NCBI RefSeq assembly: GCF_017313265.1 | Contig: NZ_JAFLQZ010000003.1 | Location: 496,001 to 560,000 of the forward strand | Length of the DNA: 64,000 bases | Source: Hymenobacter telluris | Lineage (GTDB): Bacteria; Bacteroidota; Bacteroidia; Cytophagales; Hymenobacteraceae | Direction of reading: 5' to 3' | Part shown: positions 49,615 through 59,698 of the stretch, one piece after another | How the letters are laid out: each line of letters opens with the position of its first letter | Position numbering within the stretch: the stretch's first letter is position 1 | Position numbers and translations under genes: made by a program | The notes under the pieces: model-generated | Told to the model about the DNA's origin: nothing | Database searches by the model: none | Seen by the model: only the letters and a program-made list of their open reading frames with translations

Positions 49615-51189
49615 TCACTGAATTTCAGTGACGTAGACAGGTCCGAAGGACGTGGCAAACGAATCGATGCGGGCGAGGTGGTAGCCGGTTAGCAGCGGCA
49701 GCTGTGCTTCGTCGCTGCCCTGGGTGAGGCGGGCCCGGTCGAGGAGGCGGGGGCCACCCAGCGCATCGGTGTACACGGGCTGCCCCGCGGCCCGGCGGGC
49801 TGCCAGCCACGCCCGAAACCCCGCCGGCGACTGGCCCGGCCGCCGCACCAGCAAGGCCGGTGCGGGCAGGATGTTGGCCGGCCCGATAAGCTGCCCCGTG
49901 CGGTAGTGCAACTGATTCAGCACTAGGTTGGGGTCGGATAGCAGCCACCACGCGGCGGGTTCCCGTTCGATGCGAGTCAGTAGAGAAGTGGTATTGGTGA
50001 AGCGAAGTAGATGCGCCGGCAGCAGGCCAAACGTTAGGTTCCACACCAGCAATGATGCACCGGCCCACGGCAATGCCGCTCGTAGCATTGGTTGCTTAAT
50101 CAGCAGCAAGGCCAGCAAAGCTGGCATCATCACCATAAACTCGGCGTTACCCTCCGCCCATACCGCGCAAGCCAGCTGTAGCAGCAAAACCAACCAGTGG
50201 GTTCGTTGGAAAAGGCGTTGTGCATCAGTCGTTTCTCTTACCGCTGGTGCTACATACCGGGTATTCACTGCGTTTTGCCGCGCCTGCCACCATCGGAAAG
50301 CCCCCCACCCCATCAGGCCGACACTCACTAACGCAAGGCCACCCAGCCCTGGCCAACGCTGCAACAATGCCAGTGTGGAGCCGTGCAGCTGCCCGAGCGT
50401 ACGGACCAGATTAACGCTCGTTAGCAGCAGCGTATGCCCCGAAGGCGACGCGCCCGCATGCCCGGCGTAGAGGTCGTGAAACACGAAACGCCAGAAAGCA
50501 GAAAAGGTGAATGGCAGGTTCCAGGAGGGCAACGCCGCCGCATAGGCCACCGGCACCAGCAAGGCAGGCAACACGTAGAGCAGCGCCTTATGCCACCAAG
50601 ATTTGCCGCCGCCAAGCACTGTACCCACCAGCAACGCCAGCCACCAGCCCGCATGAATCTGGTGGAACAGCGCCGCGCCAGTTGCCCAGCTGCCTGCCGC
50701 CAGCCAACTTGCGCTGCCGCCTTCTGTAACAGCCCGCCACCAGCTGCGGCTAGCCAGCAACGACAGCAGCAAGGGCACTATGTACGTTTCGTTTTCAGTG
50801 GCAAAACGCAGCATGCCGAAGCTACTGCCCACCACCAGCAACCAACCCGCCACCGGCGCGGCCGGCCCAGCTACCCGACGAAGCAAGTTGCGCAGCACCA
50901 GCAAGCAACCGCCAAAAGCCAGCGCATTTAGCGCTTTCAGGGCAGTTAAGGCATCAACTTGGGCAAGCAGTAAGTGCCACCACAGCCAGCCGACAGCGTT
51001 GTAAAGCAAGTGGTGAGGCTGCAACAGCTCGTGCCCGTGCCGGACGCAGGCCGCGTAGTACCAGGCATCGGGCGTGGAGTTATGGGTCGGTAGCAACAGG
51101 CACAGCACCGTTAGCAGCCCCACTACCAGCCACTCCACCAGCCGAATGCGGGCACTGGGGCGGAGGGTAGCGGCAGCAGTAAACGGCAC
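49615..51189 (-). CDS. Polytopic membrane protein, possibly GT-C-like glycosyltransferase
   Basis: A 524-residue protein with about 11 hydrophobic segments. The first periplasmic loop contains PTHNSTPDAWYYAACVRHGHELLQPHHLLYNAVG; an acidic DAWYYA and a following HHLLY are reminiscent of the Asp-containing first loop of GT-C enzymes. A soluble C-terminal part (about 400-524) follows the last helix. I do not know a defined family. No lipid-carrier or saccharide genes are adjacent, so substrate and role are open. It ends 140 bases from the convergent membrane-protein gene at 48371. Confidence 0.7.
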   Translation of the reverse strand: MPFTAAATLRPSARIRLVEWLVVGLLTVLCLLLPTHNSTPDAWYYAACVRHGHELLQPHHLLYNAVGWLWWHLLLAQVDALTALKALNALAFGGCLLVLRNLLRRVAGPAAPVAGWLLVVGSSFGMLRFATENETYIVPLLLSLLASRSWWRAVTEGGSASWLAAGSWATGAALFHQIHAGWWLALLVGTVLGGGKSWWHKALLYVLPALLVPVAYAAALPSWNLPFTFSAFWRFVFHDLYAGHAGASPSGHTLLLTSVNLVRTLGQLHGSTLALLQRWPGLGGLALVSVGLMGWGAFRWWQARQNAVNTRYVAPAVRETTDAQRLFQRTHWLVLLLQLACAVWAEGNAEFMVMMPALLALLLIKQPMLRAALPWAGASLLVWNLTFGLLPAHLLRFTNTTSLLTRIEREPAAWWLLSDPNLVLNQLHYRTGQLIGPANILPAPALLVRRPGQSPAGFRAWLAARRAAGQPVYTDALGGPRLLDRARLTQGSDEAQLPLLTGYHLARIDSFATSFGPVYVTEIQ

Positions 51190-51217
51190 GGCAACAGGGG
51201 ATTAAAAGGGCGGTTAG

Positions 51218-51293
51218 CAGTTGCCGGTTGTCAGTTGTCAGTTGTCAGTTGCCAGTCACGGAGTTTCAGCGGGGCTCCGACAACCGGCAACTG
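51218..51293. repeat. Heptamer repeat downstream of rodA
   Basis: CAGTTGCCGGTTGTC (51218-51232) has a perfect inverted copy at 51279-51293. The left half continues with CAGTTGT units (CAGTTGTCAGTTGTCAGTTGC), like the heptamer repeats known in filamentous cyanobacteria. The right arm touches the rodA stop codon. Confidence 0.85.
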
Positions 51294-52595
51294 TTACCGC
51301 TCCAGGTCCTGCTTGCGGTAAGCATCAATGCCCAGCAAAATAAACAGGAGCGTAGTAAACGACCACAACGAGGAACCGCCGTAGCTGAAAAACGGCAGCG
51401 GAATACCTACTACCGGCGCCAGGCCAATGGTCATGCCGATGTTCACGGCGAAGTGAAAGAACATGATGCTGGCTACGCAATAACCGTAGGTGCGCCCAAA
51501 CACCGATTTCTGGCGCTCTGCCACGTACAAAATCCGCCAGAGCAGCGTCACGAACAGAACAATAACCGTGGTAGTACCCAACCAGCCCCATTCCTCGCCG
51601 ATAGTGCAGAAAATAAAGTCGGTGCTTTGCGCGGGCACGAAGTCGAACTTGGTTTGGGTGCCTTGCAGGAATCCTTTGCCATCAAAGCCGCCCGAGCCAA
51701 TGGCAATTTTGCTTTGCGTGACGTTCCAGCCCACGCCCAGCGGGTCGGCTGAGGGGTTGATGAGCACCTCTATGCGCTTGCGCTGATGCGGCTGCAATAC
51801 GTTGTTGAAAAAGAAATCAACCCCGAATACCATCCCGATAATCACCGCCCACACGCTCAGGGAAAGCGGCAGATGGTGACGTAGCGCTTTGCGGTTGAAC
51901 AGGAAAACCAACCCCAGAATAACCGTAAAAGCCACCACTAGCCACACCTTGTCTATCAGCAGCGCCAGGATGAGAATGACGGCAGCGGCGGCCATAATCA
52001 CCAGAATCAGCGGCGACATGCCTTCCCGGAAGTAGGCCAGCAGAAAAGCGGCAAACACCAGCGCCTGTCCGGTTTCGTTGGAAGCCAGAATGAGCAGTGG
52101 CGGCAGCAGCGTGAGGCCCGCCAGTACGGCCTGGTCGCGGAAATTCTGCTGGCGCAGATTGATACCCGCCATAAAGCGCGACACGGCCAGCGCTGTCACG
52201 AATTTGGCAAACTCGGCGGGCTGTAGCCGCATTGGCCCAAGTTCCAGCCACGACCGTGATCCGCCAATAGGCCGCGCAATAAACGGCGTGATGATAAGCA
52301 GCACAATCATGCCGCCGTACAGCGCAAACGCAAACGTGTCGTAGGCCTTGTAGTCGATAACCACCAGCACTACAATCAGCACGATGGCCGTGCCAATCCA
52401 CAAAATCTGCTTGAACCAGTCGAAGGCCATCAACTGCTGAAAGCTAAGGTCGCCAAACAGGCTGCCGTTGGTGGGCAGGTCGGGCGAGTAGCTGGCTGCG
52501 TACACGCTCACCCAGCCCAGCCCCACCATCAGCAGGTAGATGAGCACGGTAACCCAATCGAGGCTACGGTTATAACGGGCGGGAGAGGAATTCAA
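51294..52595 (-). CDS. rodA: Rod shape-determining protein RodA (SEDS glycosyltransferase)
   Basis: A 433-residue SEDS-family peptidoglycan polymerase with ten predicted transmembrane helices, the partner of the transpeptidase encoded by mrdA. The family signature FIARPIGGSRSWLELGPMRLQPAEFAKFVTALAVSRFM is near residue 110. SDPLGVGWNVTQSKIAIGSGGFDGKGFLQGTQTKFDFVPAQSTDFIFCTIGEEWGW follows, with GIPLPFFSYGGSSL near the C terminus. The start is TTG at 52595, inside the left terminal repeat of the IVP cassette. The N terminus MNSSPARYNRSLDWVTVLIYLL fits the family only from this start. Confidence 0.95.
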   Translation of the reverse strand: MNSSPARYNRSLDWVTVLIYLLMVGLGWVSVYAASYSPDLPTNGSLFGDLSFQQLMAFDWFKQILWIGTAIVLIVVLVVIDYKAYDTFAFALYGGMIVLLIITPFIARPIGGSRSWLELGPMRLQPAEFAKFVTALAVSRFMAGINLRQQNFRDQAVLAGLTLLPPLLILASNETGQALVFAAFLLAYFREGMSPLILVIMAAAAVILILALLIDKVWLVVAFTVILGLVFLFNRKALRHHLPLSLSVWAVIIGMVFGVDFFFNNVLQPHQRKRIEVLINPSADPLGVGWNVTQSKIAIGSGGFDGKGFLQGTQTKFDFVPAQSTDFIFCTIGEEWGWLGTTTVIVLFVTLLWRILYVAERQKSVFGRTYGYCVASIMFFHFAVNIGMTIGLAPVVGIPLPFFSYGGSSLWSFTTLLFILLGIDAYRKQDLER

Positions 52596-53086
52596 TTAAA
52601 AATTGAGAATTAAAAATTAAGAATGGTGCTATGATGCATTTCAGTCATCGAAGCTTACGCTTAAGCAGCAGCTTCAAATCATTCACCCTTTTTTGTTGTG
52701 TCTGGAGATTGGCGCGACGATAAAATAATTTTAGCCAGTAGCTTCTTGAGTTCATCGGCTTCTTCTAGTAGGGAATCTGCCAGTTTCTTCTCCAGACAAT
52801 CTGTATCACGTAACAGCCGCAACCAAAAATGCGTCTCACGGGCTTCTTTGTAAGCTATGCTGCATTTGGCTACAAAATCTCGCCGCGAAAAACCACCTAC
52901 CGCTTCTTCCACATTTGCTCCAATTGAAGTACCGCTCCGTAGCACATGGGCTGCCAGTGGCAGTACTTCACTTTGCTGACGCAAGTGCTTATACAATCTT
53001 ACTATTCGCACGGCAAAAGCATAGCTCTTGATAAGCACCGCGTTATCTTGCTTCATTTATAATTTTTAATTCTCAATTTTTAATTG
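52593..53086. mobile_element. IVP cassette: four-helix-bundle gene between perfect 27-bp inverted repeats
   Basis: Left end 52593-52619 and right end 53060-53086 are perfect inverted copies of 27 bases (outer end CAATTAAAAATTGAG, units AATTAAA/AATTGAG). They enclose one gene and short flanks, 494 bases in all. The cassette sits exactly between mrdA (stop at 53089-53091) and rodA, whose TTG start codon is formed by the terminal repeat. No transposase is present and I find no clear target-site duplication. The same repeat family occurs alone at 601-634. Confidence 0.75.
52679..53056 (-). CDS. Four-helix-bundle protein, 23S rRNA intervening-sequence (IVP/S23) family
   Basis: A 125-residue protein of the S23/IVP four-helix-bundle family. 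The signature is HVLRSGTSIGANVEEAVGGFSRRDFVAKCSIAYKEARETHFWLRLLRDTDCL (residues 38-90), preceded by helix 1 (YAFAVRIVRLYKHLRQQ). A last helix with EEADELKKLLAKII follows. Family members were first found encoded by intervening sequences in 23S rRNA genes and share a fold with Avd, the nucleic-acid-binding accessory protein of diversity-generating retroelements. Here no rRNA gene or reverse transcriptase is near. The gene is AT-richer than mrdA and rodA and sits inside inverted repeats. Biochemical role unknown; RNA or DNA binding is likely by analogy. Confidence 0.9.
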   Translation of the reverse strand: MKQDNAVLIKSYAFAVRIVRLYKHLRQQSEVLPLAAHVLRSGTSIGANVEEAVGGFSRRDFVAKCSIAYKEARETHFWLRLLRDTDCLEKKLADSLLEEADELKKLLAKIILSSRQSPDTTKKGE

Positions 53087-53088
53087 AC

Positions 53089-54933
53089 TTAGTGTCTTCG
53101 TCTTCTGATGAATCGTTCGGCGGGGCTTTGCAGCCAATCTTCCCAGCGCTTACGCCACGGCGCAATACGGCCGCGCAGGTATTTTTCCATCATCAGCGAA
53201 GCCATGGGCGCGGCCGAGGAACCTCCGAAACCGGCATTTTCAATGAAAACGGCAATGGCAATCTTGGGGTCTTCGGCGGGCGCGAAGGCGGCAAAGGTGG
53301 CGTGGTCTTCGCCGTGGTAGTTCTGCACGGTACCGGTTTTGCCCGCCACCGAAATACCCACGTCCAGCAACGACGCATTTTCGCCGGTACCGCCGCGGCC
53401 ATCTACCACCGCCTGCATGCCCGGAATAATGGACTCAAAATGCATCGGGTCTACGCCAACCGTGTGCCGCTCGGTGAATTGCGGCAGCGGCCCGCCGTTG
53501 CCGATGCCGCGCACGAAATGCGGGGTGTAGTACCAGCCCCGGTTGGCTACCGTAGCCATGATGTTGGCCATTTGCAGGCCCGTCACGCTCAGCTCACCCT
53601 GCCCAATACTGAGCGAGTACACGGTTTTGTAGTTCCAGCGACGGGTTTTCAGGCGCTTGTCGTAGTACTCCGGCGACGGTACCAGCCCGCCAATTTCACT
53701 CCGTATATCTACGCCCAGCTTGTCACCGAGCCCGAAGGCCATCACCTTGCGGCGCCAGTCGGCCAGGCCCAGGCGCGAGTCCTCAAAGCGGTTGGTGGAA
53801 CGGCCGCGCAGCACGGCGGCCCGCATTACCTGGTAGAAATAGGGGTTGCAGCTTTGCTTGATGGCAATGCCCACGTTGCTGGGGTACTCGTGGCGGTGGG
53901 TGCAGCGCACCAGCTTCCAGTTGCAGTCGAAGCCGGTTTGCGGCGTCACCACGCCCATCTGCAAGGCCACCAGCTCGTTCACCACTTTAAACACCGAGCC
54001 CGGCGAATATTTGGCCATCAGCGGGCGGTTGAACAGCGGCTTGGTGGTGTCGTTCTGCAAGGCCATGTAGCGGTTGCCCATGCCCTTGCCGGTCAGAATG
54101 GAAGGCTCGTAGGCCGGGGCCGACACCATAGCCAGAATTTCGCCGGTCTTGGGCTCGATGGCCACAATGTAGCCCCGCTTGTTCTTCATCAGCATCTCGC
54201 CGTACTTCTGTAGCTCGATGTCGATGCTGGTGTGCAGGTCCTGCCCAGCCACCGACAACGTATCGAACTCGCCGTTACGGAAAGCGCCCTTCTCGATGCC
54301 GCGCACGTTCACCATGCGGTATTGCACGCCGCGCCGGCCCATCAGCTGCGTTTCGTAGAACGATTCCAGCCCGTTCACGCCCACAAAGTCGCCGGGCATG
54401 TACTTGGCAAACCGCTCACTTTCCAGCAGCTTCGGCGTGATGGAACCCACGTAGCCCAGCGCGTGGGCCATGTTTTCGGTGCGGTACGAGCGGGCCATCC
54501 GGGCTTTGATGGTGAAGCCGGGAAAGTCCATCAGGTTGTCCTGAATAGTAGCCAGCTCGGCCGTACTCAGGTTCTGCACCAGCGGCGAAGCCTTCACGCG
54601 GCTGAAGGTGCGGGCCACTTTCAGACCTTCGCGCACTTCTTCCAGTGGCAGTTGCAGCAGCTCGCAAAAGCGCAGGGTGTCCAGCTGTTTCACTTCGCGC
54701 GGCACCACCATCAGGTCGTACACGGGCGTGTTCTGCACCAGCAGCTGGCCTTTGCGGTCGTAGATGAGGCCGCGGTAGGGCACCTGCACAATGCGCTGCA
54801 AGGTGTTGCGGTCGGCGGCCAGCTTGTAGCTGCCATCGAGCACCTGAATGTAGAAAAGTCGGACCCCAAACGTGAGGGCTACGGCCAGGAAGATGGCCAT
54901 CACCACAAACCGTCGTCCTTCAAGGTATTGCAA
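53089..54933 (-). CDS. mrdA: Penicillin-binding protein 2 (peptidoglycan transpeptidase)
   Basis: A class B penicillin-binding protein of 614 residues that cross-links peptidoglycan during elongation. It has one N-terminal transmembrane helix (VVMAIFLAVALTFGVRLFYIQVL) and a pedestal domain (PYRGLIYDRKGQLLVQNTPVYDLMVVP). The transpeptidase motifs are SxxK in AKYSPGSVFKVV, SxN in IKQSCNPYF and KTG in AGKTGTVQN. The start is TTG 54933 (MQYLEGRRF), the family's usual opening. A -7 element 50 bases upstream supports it, and the longer frame to 55059 runs into a repeat. It is downstream of mreD and followed by the IVP cassette before rodA. Confidence 0.94.
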   Translation of the reverse strand: MQYLEGRRFVVMAIFLAVALTFGVRLFYIQVLDGSYKLAADRNTLQRIVQVPYRGLIYDRKGQLLVQNTPVYDLMVVPREVKQLDTLRFCELLQLPLEEVREGLKVARTFSRVKASPLVQNLSTAELATIQDNLMDFPGFTIKARMARSYRTENMAHALGYVGSITPKLLESERFAKYMPGDFVGVNGLESFYETQLMGRRGVQYRMVNVRGIEKGAFRNGEFDTLSVAGQDLHTSIDIELQKYGEMLMKNKRGYIVAIEPKTGEILAMVSAPAYEPSILTGKGMGNRYMALQNDTTKPLFNRPLMAKYSPGSVFKVVNELVALQMGVVTPQTGFDCNWKLVRCTHRHEYPSNVGIAIKQSCNPYFYQVMRAAVLRGRSTNRFEDSRLGLADWRRKVMAFGLGDKLGVDIRSEIGGLVPSPEYYDKRLKTRRWNYKTVYSLSIGQGELSVTGLQMANIMATVANRGWYYTPHFVRGIGNGGPLPQFTERHTVGVDPMHFESIIPGMQAVVDGRGGTGENASLLDVGISVAGKTGTVQNYHGEDHATFAAFAPAEDPKIAIAVFIENAGFGGSSAAPMASLMMEKYLRGRIAPWRKRWEDWLQSPAERFIRRRRH

Positions 54934-54982
54934 AGCGGTATATTCTGAAAAGTAGCTACTTACGACCAGCCGGCCGGATTCG

Positions 54983-54990
54983 CAAAGATA
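54983..54990 (-). promoter_or_regulatory. -7 element upstream of mrdA
   Basis: On the minus strand TATCTTTG lies 49 bases before the TTG start of mrdA, between the mreD-mrdA repeat and mrdA. It could give mrdA-rodA a promoter of their own. Confidence 0.5.
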
Positions 54991-55002
54991 CGTACGACGA
55001 GT

Positions 55003-55103
55003 GGTGAAATAGTGAGATGGTGAAATAGTGAGTTGATTTCCTGCCAGCGCGAATAGCACCTCCGGAACATCAACTCATTGTTTCACCCCGTCACTAAATC
55101 ACC
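55003..55103. repeat. Octamer inverted repeat between mrdA and mreD
   Basis: Left half 55003-55037 consists of GTGAAATA, GTGAGATG, GTGAAATA and GTGAGTTG units. The inverted right half (55069-55103) differs at about 7 of 35 positions and contains the mreD stop codon (55099-55101). It is the same family as 42671-42748. Confidence 0.85.
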
Positions 55104-55626
55104 GGTTTCGGCGGCGGGTAGGGAAGAAAATGAGCTGCACAATGAGCAGCGTGAGGCCGGTGAACAGGGTGCTACCGACCACTTTTACCAGCGTCAGGCC
55201 GAAGGCGCGGAAACTGCCCAGTTCCAGCAGAAAAAACGCCAGATGATGCAGGCCAATGAGTAGTGCGATGTACACCACAAACCACTGCCCGCCCATCTGG
55301 TGCACGTTCACTGAGTCGGCGGCTTCGTACCCGTCGCGGGGGGTAAGCAGGCGCAGCACCCAGGGCCGCAGGTAGCACAGCAGTACGGCGGCGGCAGCGT
55401 GTACCCCGCCGGTGTCGTAGAAAATGTCCATCAGCAGGCCCGTGGCAAAGCCTAGCACCAACTGCAACACAATGGGAGTAGCAATGGGCAAGAACAGCAG
55501 AAAACCCAGGTAGAAGAAGCACCAGGCCAGCTCGAACAAAGCCAGTTTGCTTACCAGCAGCATGTGCACGCCCACAAATAGCACGAAGCGCAGCAACTGC
55601 AACAAGATTCCGCCTACTCCCTTCAT
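55099..55626 (-). CDS. mreD: Rod shape-determining protein MreD
   Basis: A 175-residue polytopic inner-membrane protein with about five helices. The N-terminal LLQLLRFVLFVGVHMLLVSKLALFELAWCFFYLGFLLFLPIATPIVLQLVLGFATGLLMDIFYDTGGVHAAAAVLLCYLRPWVLRLLTPRDGYE is characteristic of Bacteroidota MreD proteins, which diverge from the proteobacterial ones. ATG 55626 overlaps the TGA of mreC (ATGA), indicating translational coupling. The longer reading frame reaching 55929 is antisense-like in its first part and rejected. The stop codon lies in the repeat. Confidence 0.92.
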   Translation of the reverse strand: MKGVGGILLQLLRFVLFVGVHMLLVSKLALFELAWCFFYLGFLLFLPIATPIVLQLVLGFATGLLMDIFYDTGGVHAAAAVLLCYLRPWVLRLLTPRDGYEAADSVNVHQMGGQWFVVYIALLIGLHHLAFFLLELGSFRAFGLTLVKVVGSTLFTGLTLLIVQLIFFPTRRRNR

Positions 55627-56552
55627 GGCCGCTCCTCCCCTGCTTCTGGCCGGAGTCCGGCGCGCAATTCCAATGTGTCCCGCTCGGCTTTCAAGCGCGG
55701 ATTGACCACGTACACGTAGGTTATATTCGAGAAATCTACGGCCAGCTTCACCCGCACGGTCCAGAAGTTTTTGTCGGGCTCTTTCACAAATGAATCGACG
55801 GTGCCAATCAGGATACCCTCGGGAAATACGGCGTTGTAGCCCGACGTCACAATGGTGTCGCCGCGCAGTAGCTTGTTCTGGCGCGGAATGTTGTCGAGCA
55901 GCGCGTGGGTGGGGTCGTCGCCGAGCCACTTGATACTGCCAAAGGTGTTGTCGCGCTTGATTTTGGCGGAAACAAAGGTTTTAGAGTGCAGCAGGCTCGT
56001 GACCGTAGCAAACTGCTCGCTCACCACCTTCACCCGGCCCACCACCCCAGCCGCCGACAACACGCCCATCCCGGTTTTCACCCCGTCGCGGGCACCTACG
56101 TTCAGGGTGAGGTAGTTGTCCACGCGGCGCAGCGTGTTATTTACCACCCGGGCGCCAATCAGCGGATAATCCGGGTCGCGGGTGGGCAGGGTGCGCAAGC
56201 CCAGCAGCAGCGAATCGGGGGAGCTGAGGCGGGCCAGCCGTACCCGCGAGGCGCTATCCTGGGGCACGGGCAGGCTGTCGGCTACGCGGTGGCTTAGGTC
56301 GCTGGCGTAGAGCTGTTGCCGCAGCGCGGCATTTTCCTGCACCAGCCCCTGGTTGATGCTTTCCAAGCGGAAGTAGCTGTAAATACGGTCGCGCGTTGCC
56401 AGAATCTGCCCCACGTAGGTGTTGGCCGAGTTGAAGAAGGCCGCCCGCTGGTAGGTGCTGTTGCGGACCAGCAAATACAAGCTCGCAATTTCCAGCAGCG
56501 CAAACACGAGCAAGCCCCGGTAGCGAAACAGAAAAGCGAACAGGTTACGCAC
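55623..56552 (-). CDS. mreC: Rod shape-determining protein MreC
   Basis: A 309-residue periplasmic scaffold protein with an N-terminal anchor (YRGLLVFALLEIASLYLLVRN). A coiled-coil segment (about residues 55-85, YFRLESINQGLVQENAALRQQL) precedes the double beta-barrel MreC core (NNTLRRVDNYLTLNVGARDGVKTGMGVLSAAGVVGRV). It links MreB to the peptidoglycan synthases. The gene is complete and overlaps mreD by four bases. Confidence 0.95.
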   Translation of the reverse strand: MRNLFAFLFRYRGLLVFALLEIASLYLLVRNSTYQRAAFFNSANTYVGQILATRDRIYSYFRLESINQGLVQENAALRQQLYASDLSHRVADSLPVPQDSASRVRLARLSSPDSLLLGLRTLPTRDPDYPLIGARVVNNTLRRVDNYLTLNVGARDGVKTGMGVLSAAGVVGRVKVVSEQFATVTSLLHSKTFVSAKIKRDNTFGSIKWLGDDPTHALLDNIPRQNKLLRGDTIVTSGYNAVFPEGILIGTVDSFVKEPDKNFWTVRVKLAVDFSNITYVYVVNPRLKAERDTLELRAGLRPEAGEERP

Positions 56553-56568
56553 GGGGTCGAGTTATGAG

Positions 56569-56651
56569 TTAAAAGTTATGAGTTATGCGTTAAATGTCAG
56601 GAGCCAAGGACAAACCCCAACTCATAACTTTTAACGCATAACTCATAACTG
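56569..56651. repeat. Heptamer inverted repeat between mreC and mreB
   Basis: Units GAGTTAT, GAGTTAA, AAGTTAT, GAGTTAT and GCGTTAA fill 56569-56607, and an inverted set with the same units in another order fills 56617-56651. Several alternative pairings are possible. The repeat lies 16 bases from the mreC ATG and 7 bases from the mreB stop. Confidence 0.88.
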
Positions 56652-56658
56652 CCTGACC

Positions 56659-57684
56659 CTAGGTCAACAGCACGCCCCGGAAGGCTTGGATGTCTTTGAT
56701 GGCTTTGCCGGTGCCGCGTACCACGGCGCGCAGGGGGTCTTCGGCAATGTGAATGGGCAGCTTGGTTTTCACGGCCAGGCGCTTGTCGAGGCCGCGCAGC
56801 AACGCGCCGCCGCCGGTCAGGTGGATGCCGTTTTCGTAGATGTCGGCCGACAACTCGGGCGGGCTGATTTCCAGGGCCTTCAGTACAGCTTCTTCGATTT
56901 TGGCCACCGACTTATCAAGCGCAATGGCAATTTCCGACGACGTTACCTTGATAACCTTCGGAATGCCGGTCATCAGGTCACGGCCGCGCACCTCGAAATC
57001 GGGCGGCGTGATGTCCAGCTCGGTGAGGGCCGCGCCTACCTCAATCTTGATGCGCTCCGCGGAACGCTCGCCAATCAGCAGGTTGTGCTGGCGGCGCATA
57101 TAGTCGAGAATGTCCTGGTTGAACACGTCACCGGCCGTTTTGATGGACTGGTCGCAGACGATACCCGACAGGGCAATAACCGCAATTTCGGTGGTACCTC
57201 CTCCAATGTCGATAATCATCGAGCCAATCGGCTGCTCGACATCAATGCCGATACCAATAGCGGCGGCCATTGGCTCCTGAATCATCCACACTTCTTTGGC
57301 CCCGGCGTGCTCGGCGGAGTCGCGCACGGCGCGCTTTTCCACTTCCGTAATGCCCGACGGGATGCAGATGACCATGCGGTGCGAGGGCTGAAACAGCCGG
57401 TTCCGCGTGTCAATCATCTTAATCATGCCCTTTATCATTTCCTCGGCGGCGTGGAAATCGGCAATTACGCCGTCTTTGAGGGGGCGGATGGTTCTAATGT
57501 TGTCGTGGGTTTTCTCGTGCATTTGCTGCGCTTGCCGGCCCACGGCAATTACCTTATTGGTCGTCCGATCTTTTGCGATAATGCTCGGCTCATCCACCAC
57601 GATTTTATCGTTGTGGATGATGAGCGTATTGGCCGTACCCAGGTCGATGGCAATGTCGCTGGTAAGGAAGTTGAAGAAACCCAT
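56659..57684 (-). CDS. mreB: Rod shape-determining protein MreB
   Basis: A 341-residue actin-like ATPase that organises cell-wall elongation at the inner membrane. The actin-fold phosphate loops are IAIDLGTANTLI (near residue 10) and IIDIGGGTTEIAVIALSG (near 158). The adenosine motif is HLTGGGALLRGLD (near 290). The N-terminal MGFFNFLTSD is the usual amphipathic membrane-binding start. It is the first gene of mreB-mreC-mreD-mrdA-rodA, all on the minus strand. Confidence 0.97.
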   Translation of the reverse strand: MGFFNFLTSDIAIDLGTANTLIIHNDKIVVDEPSIIAKDRTTNKVIAVGRQAQQMHEKTHDNIRTIRPLKDGVIADFHAAEEMIKGMIKMIDTRNRLFQPSHRMVICIPSGITEVEKRAVRDSAEHAGAKEVWMIQEPMAAAIGIGIDVEQPIGSMIIDIGGGTTEIAVIALSGIVCDQSIKTAGDVFNQDILDYMRRQHNLLIGERSAERIKIEVGAALTELDITPPDFEVRGRDLMTGIPKVIKVTSSEIAIALDKSVAKIEEAVLKALEISPPELSADIYENGIHLTGGGALLRGLDKRLAVKTKLPIHIAEDPLRAVVRGTGKAIKDIQAFRGVLLT

Positions 57685-57740
57685 TAGTTAACGGCAAGAA
57701 AATGAGTGCGAATGAAACTCATCCACACAAAAAGTGGGCA

Positions 57741-57748
57741 CAAAAGTA
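57741..57748 (-). promoter_or_regulatory. -7 element of the mreB operon
   Basis: On the minus strand TACTTTTG lies 56 bases before the mreB ATG, in the gap between mreB and the purH terminators. A -33 TTTG at the usual spacing is not evident. Confidence 0.6.
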
Positions 57749-57834
57749 CGGAAGTTTCAGGGAAGCACGACCTGTCATTGTCAAGATCGAAGATCGAATT
57801 ATCCTTCTTGACAGCAAGTGCTGTTTCCTCCACG

Positions 57835-57915
57835 AATAAGCCCTTAACGGTAACGAAAACGTCAAGGGCTTATTGGATTGCTTGTCTGGCCGGCCGCTCA
57901 AAGCAGCCGGCCGGC
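57835..57915. terminator. Two hairpins downstream of purH
   Basis: AATAAGCCCTTAACG pairs with CGTCAAGGGCTTATT (57835-57874), and a second GC-rich hairpin with GCCGGCCGCT/AGCAGCCGGCCGG follows (57887-57913). The first has T-rich flanks. They lie past the purH stop codon on the minus strand. Confidence 0.75.
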
Positions 57916-57925
57916 TATAGGCTTA

Positions 57926-59476
<1,551 letters not shown>

Positions 59477-59512
59477 AGCAAGCAGAAGTTTGATGAAGAA
59501 ACGAACGACGCC

Positions 59513-59520
59513 GCGAAGGT
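59513..59520 (-). promoter_or_regulatory. Candidate -7 element of purH
   Basis: On the minus strand TACCTTCG lies 36 bases before the purH ATG. It deviates from TAnnTTTG at one position. Confidence 0.45.
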
Positions 59521-59698
59521 AGCCCCATCAGGCCCGCTGCGCCAACTGCCCGTCTGGAATTGTTGCGGTTTGTTCCTTTTCAAGTGCAAGTCCCGGTGCT
59601 AGCTGCCCTCGTTGCATTTCAGCCAATACCAACCCCAGACAACACGAACCCCCGGATTGAAGTATTGTATTCAACCTCCACTCCGTTAGCTACCCTAT

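Noticed and set aside
55627..55929. Extension of MreD to 276 residues
   Set aside because: It overlaps mreC fully in another frame, and the ATGA overlap at 55623-55626 explains the normal start.
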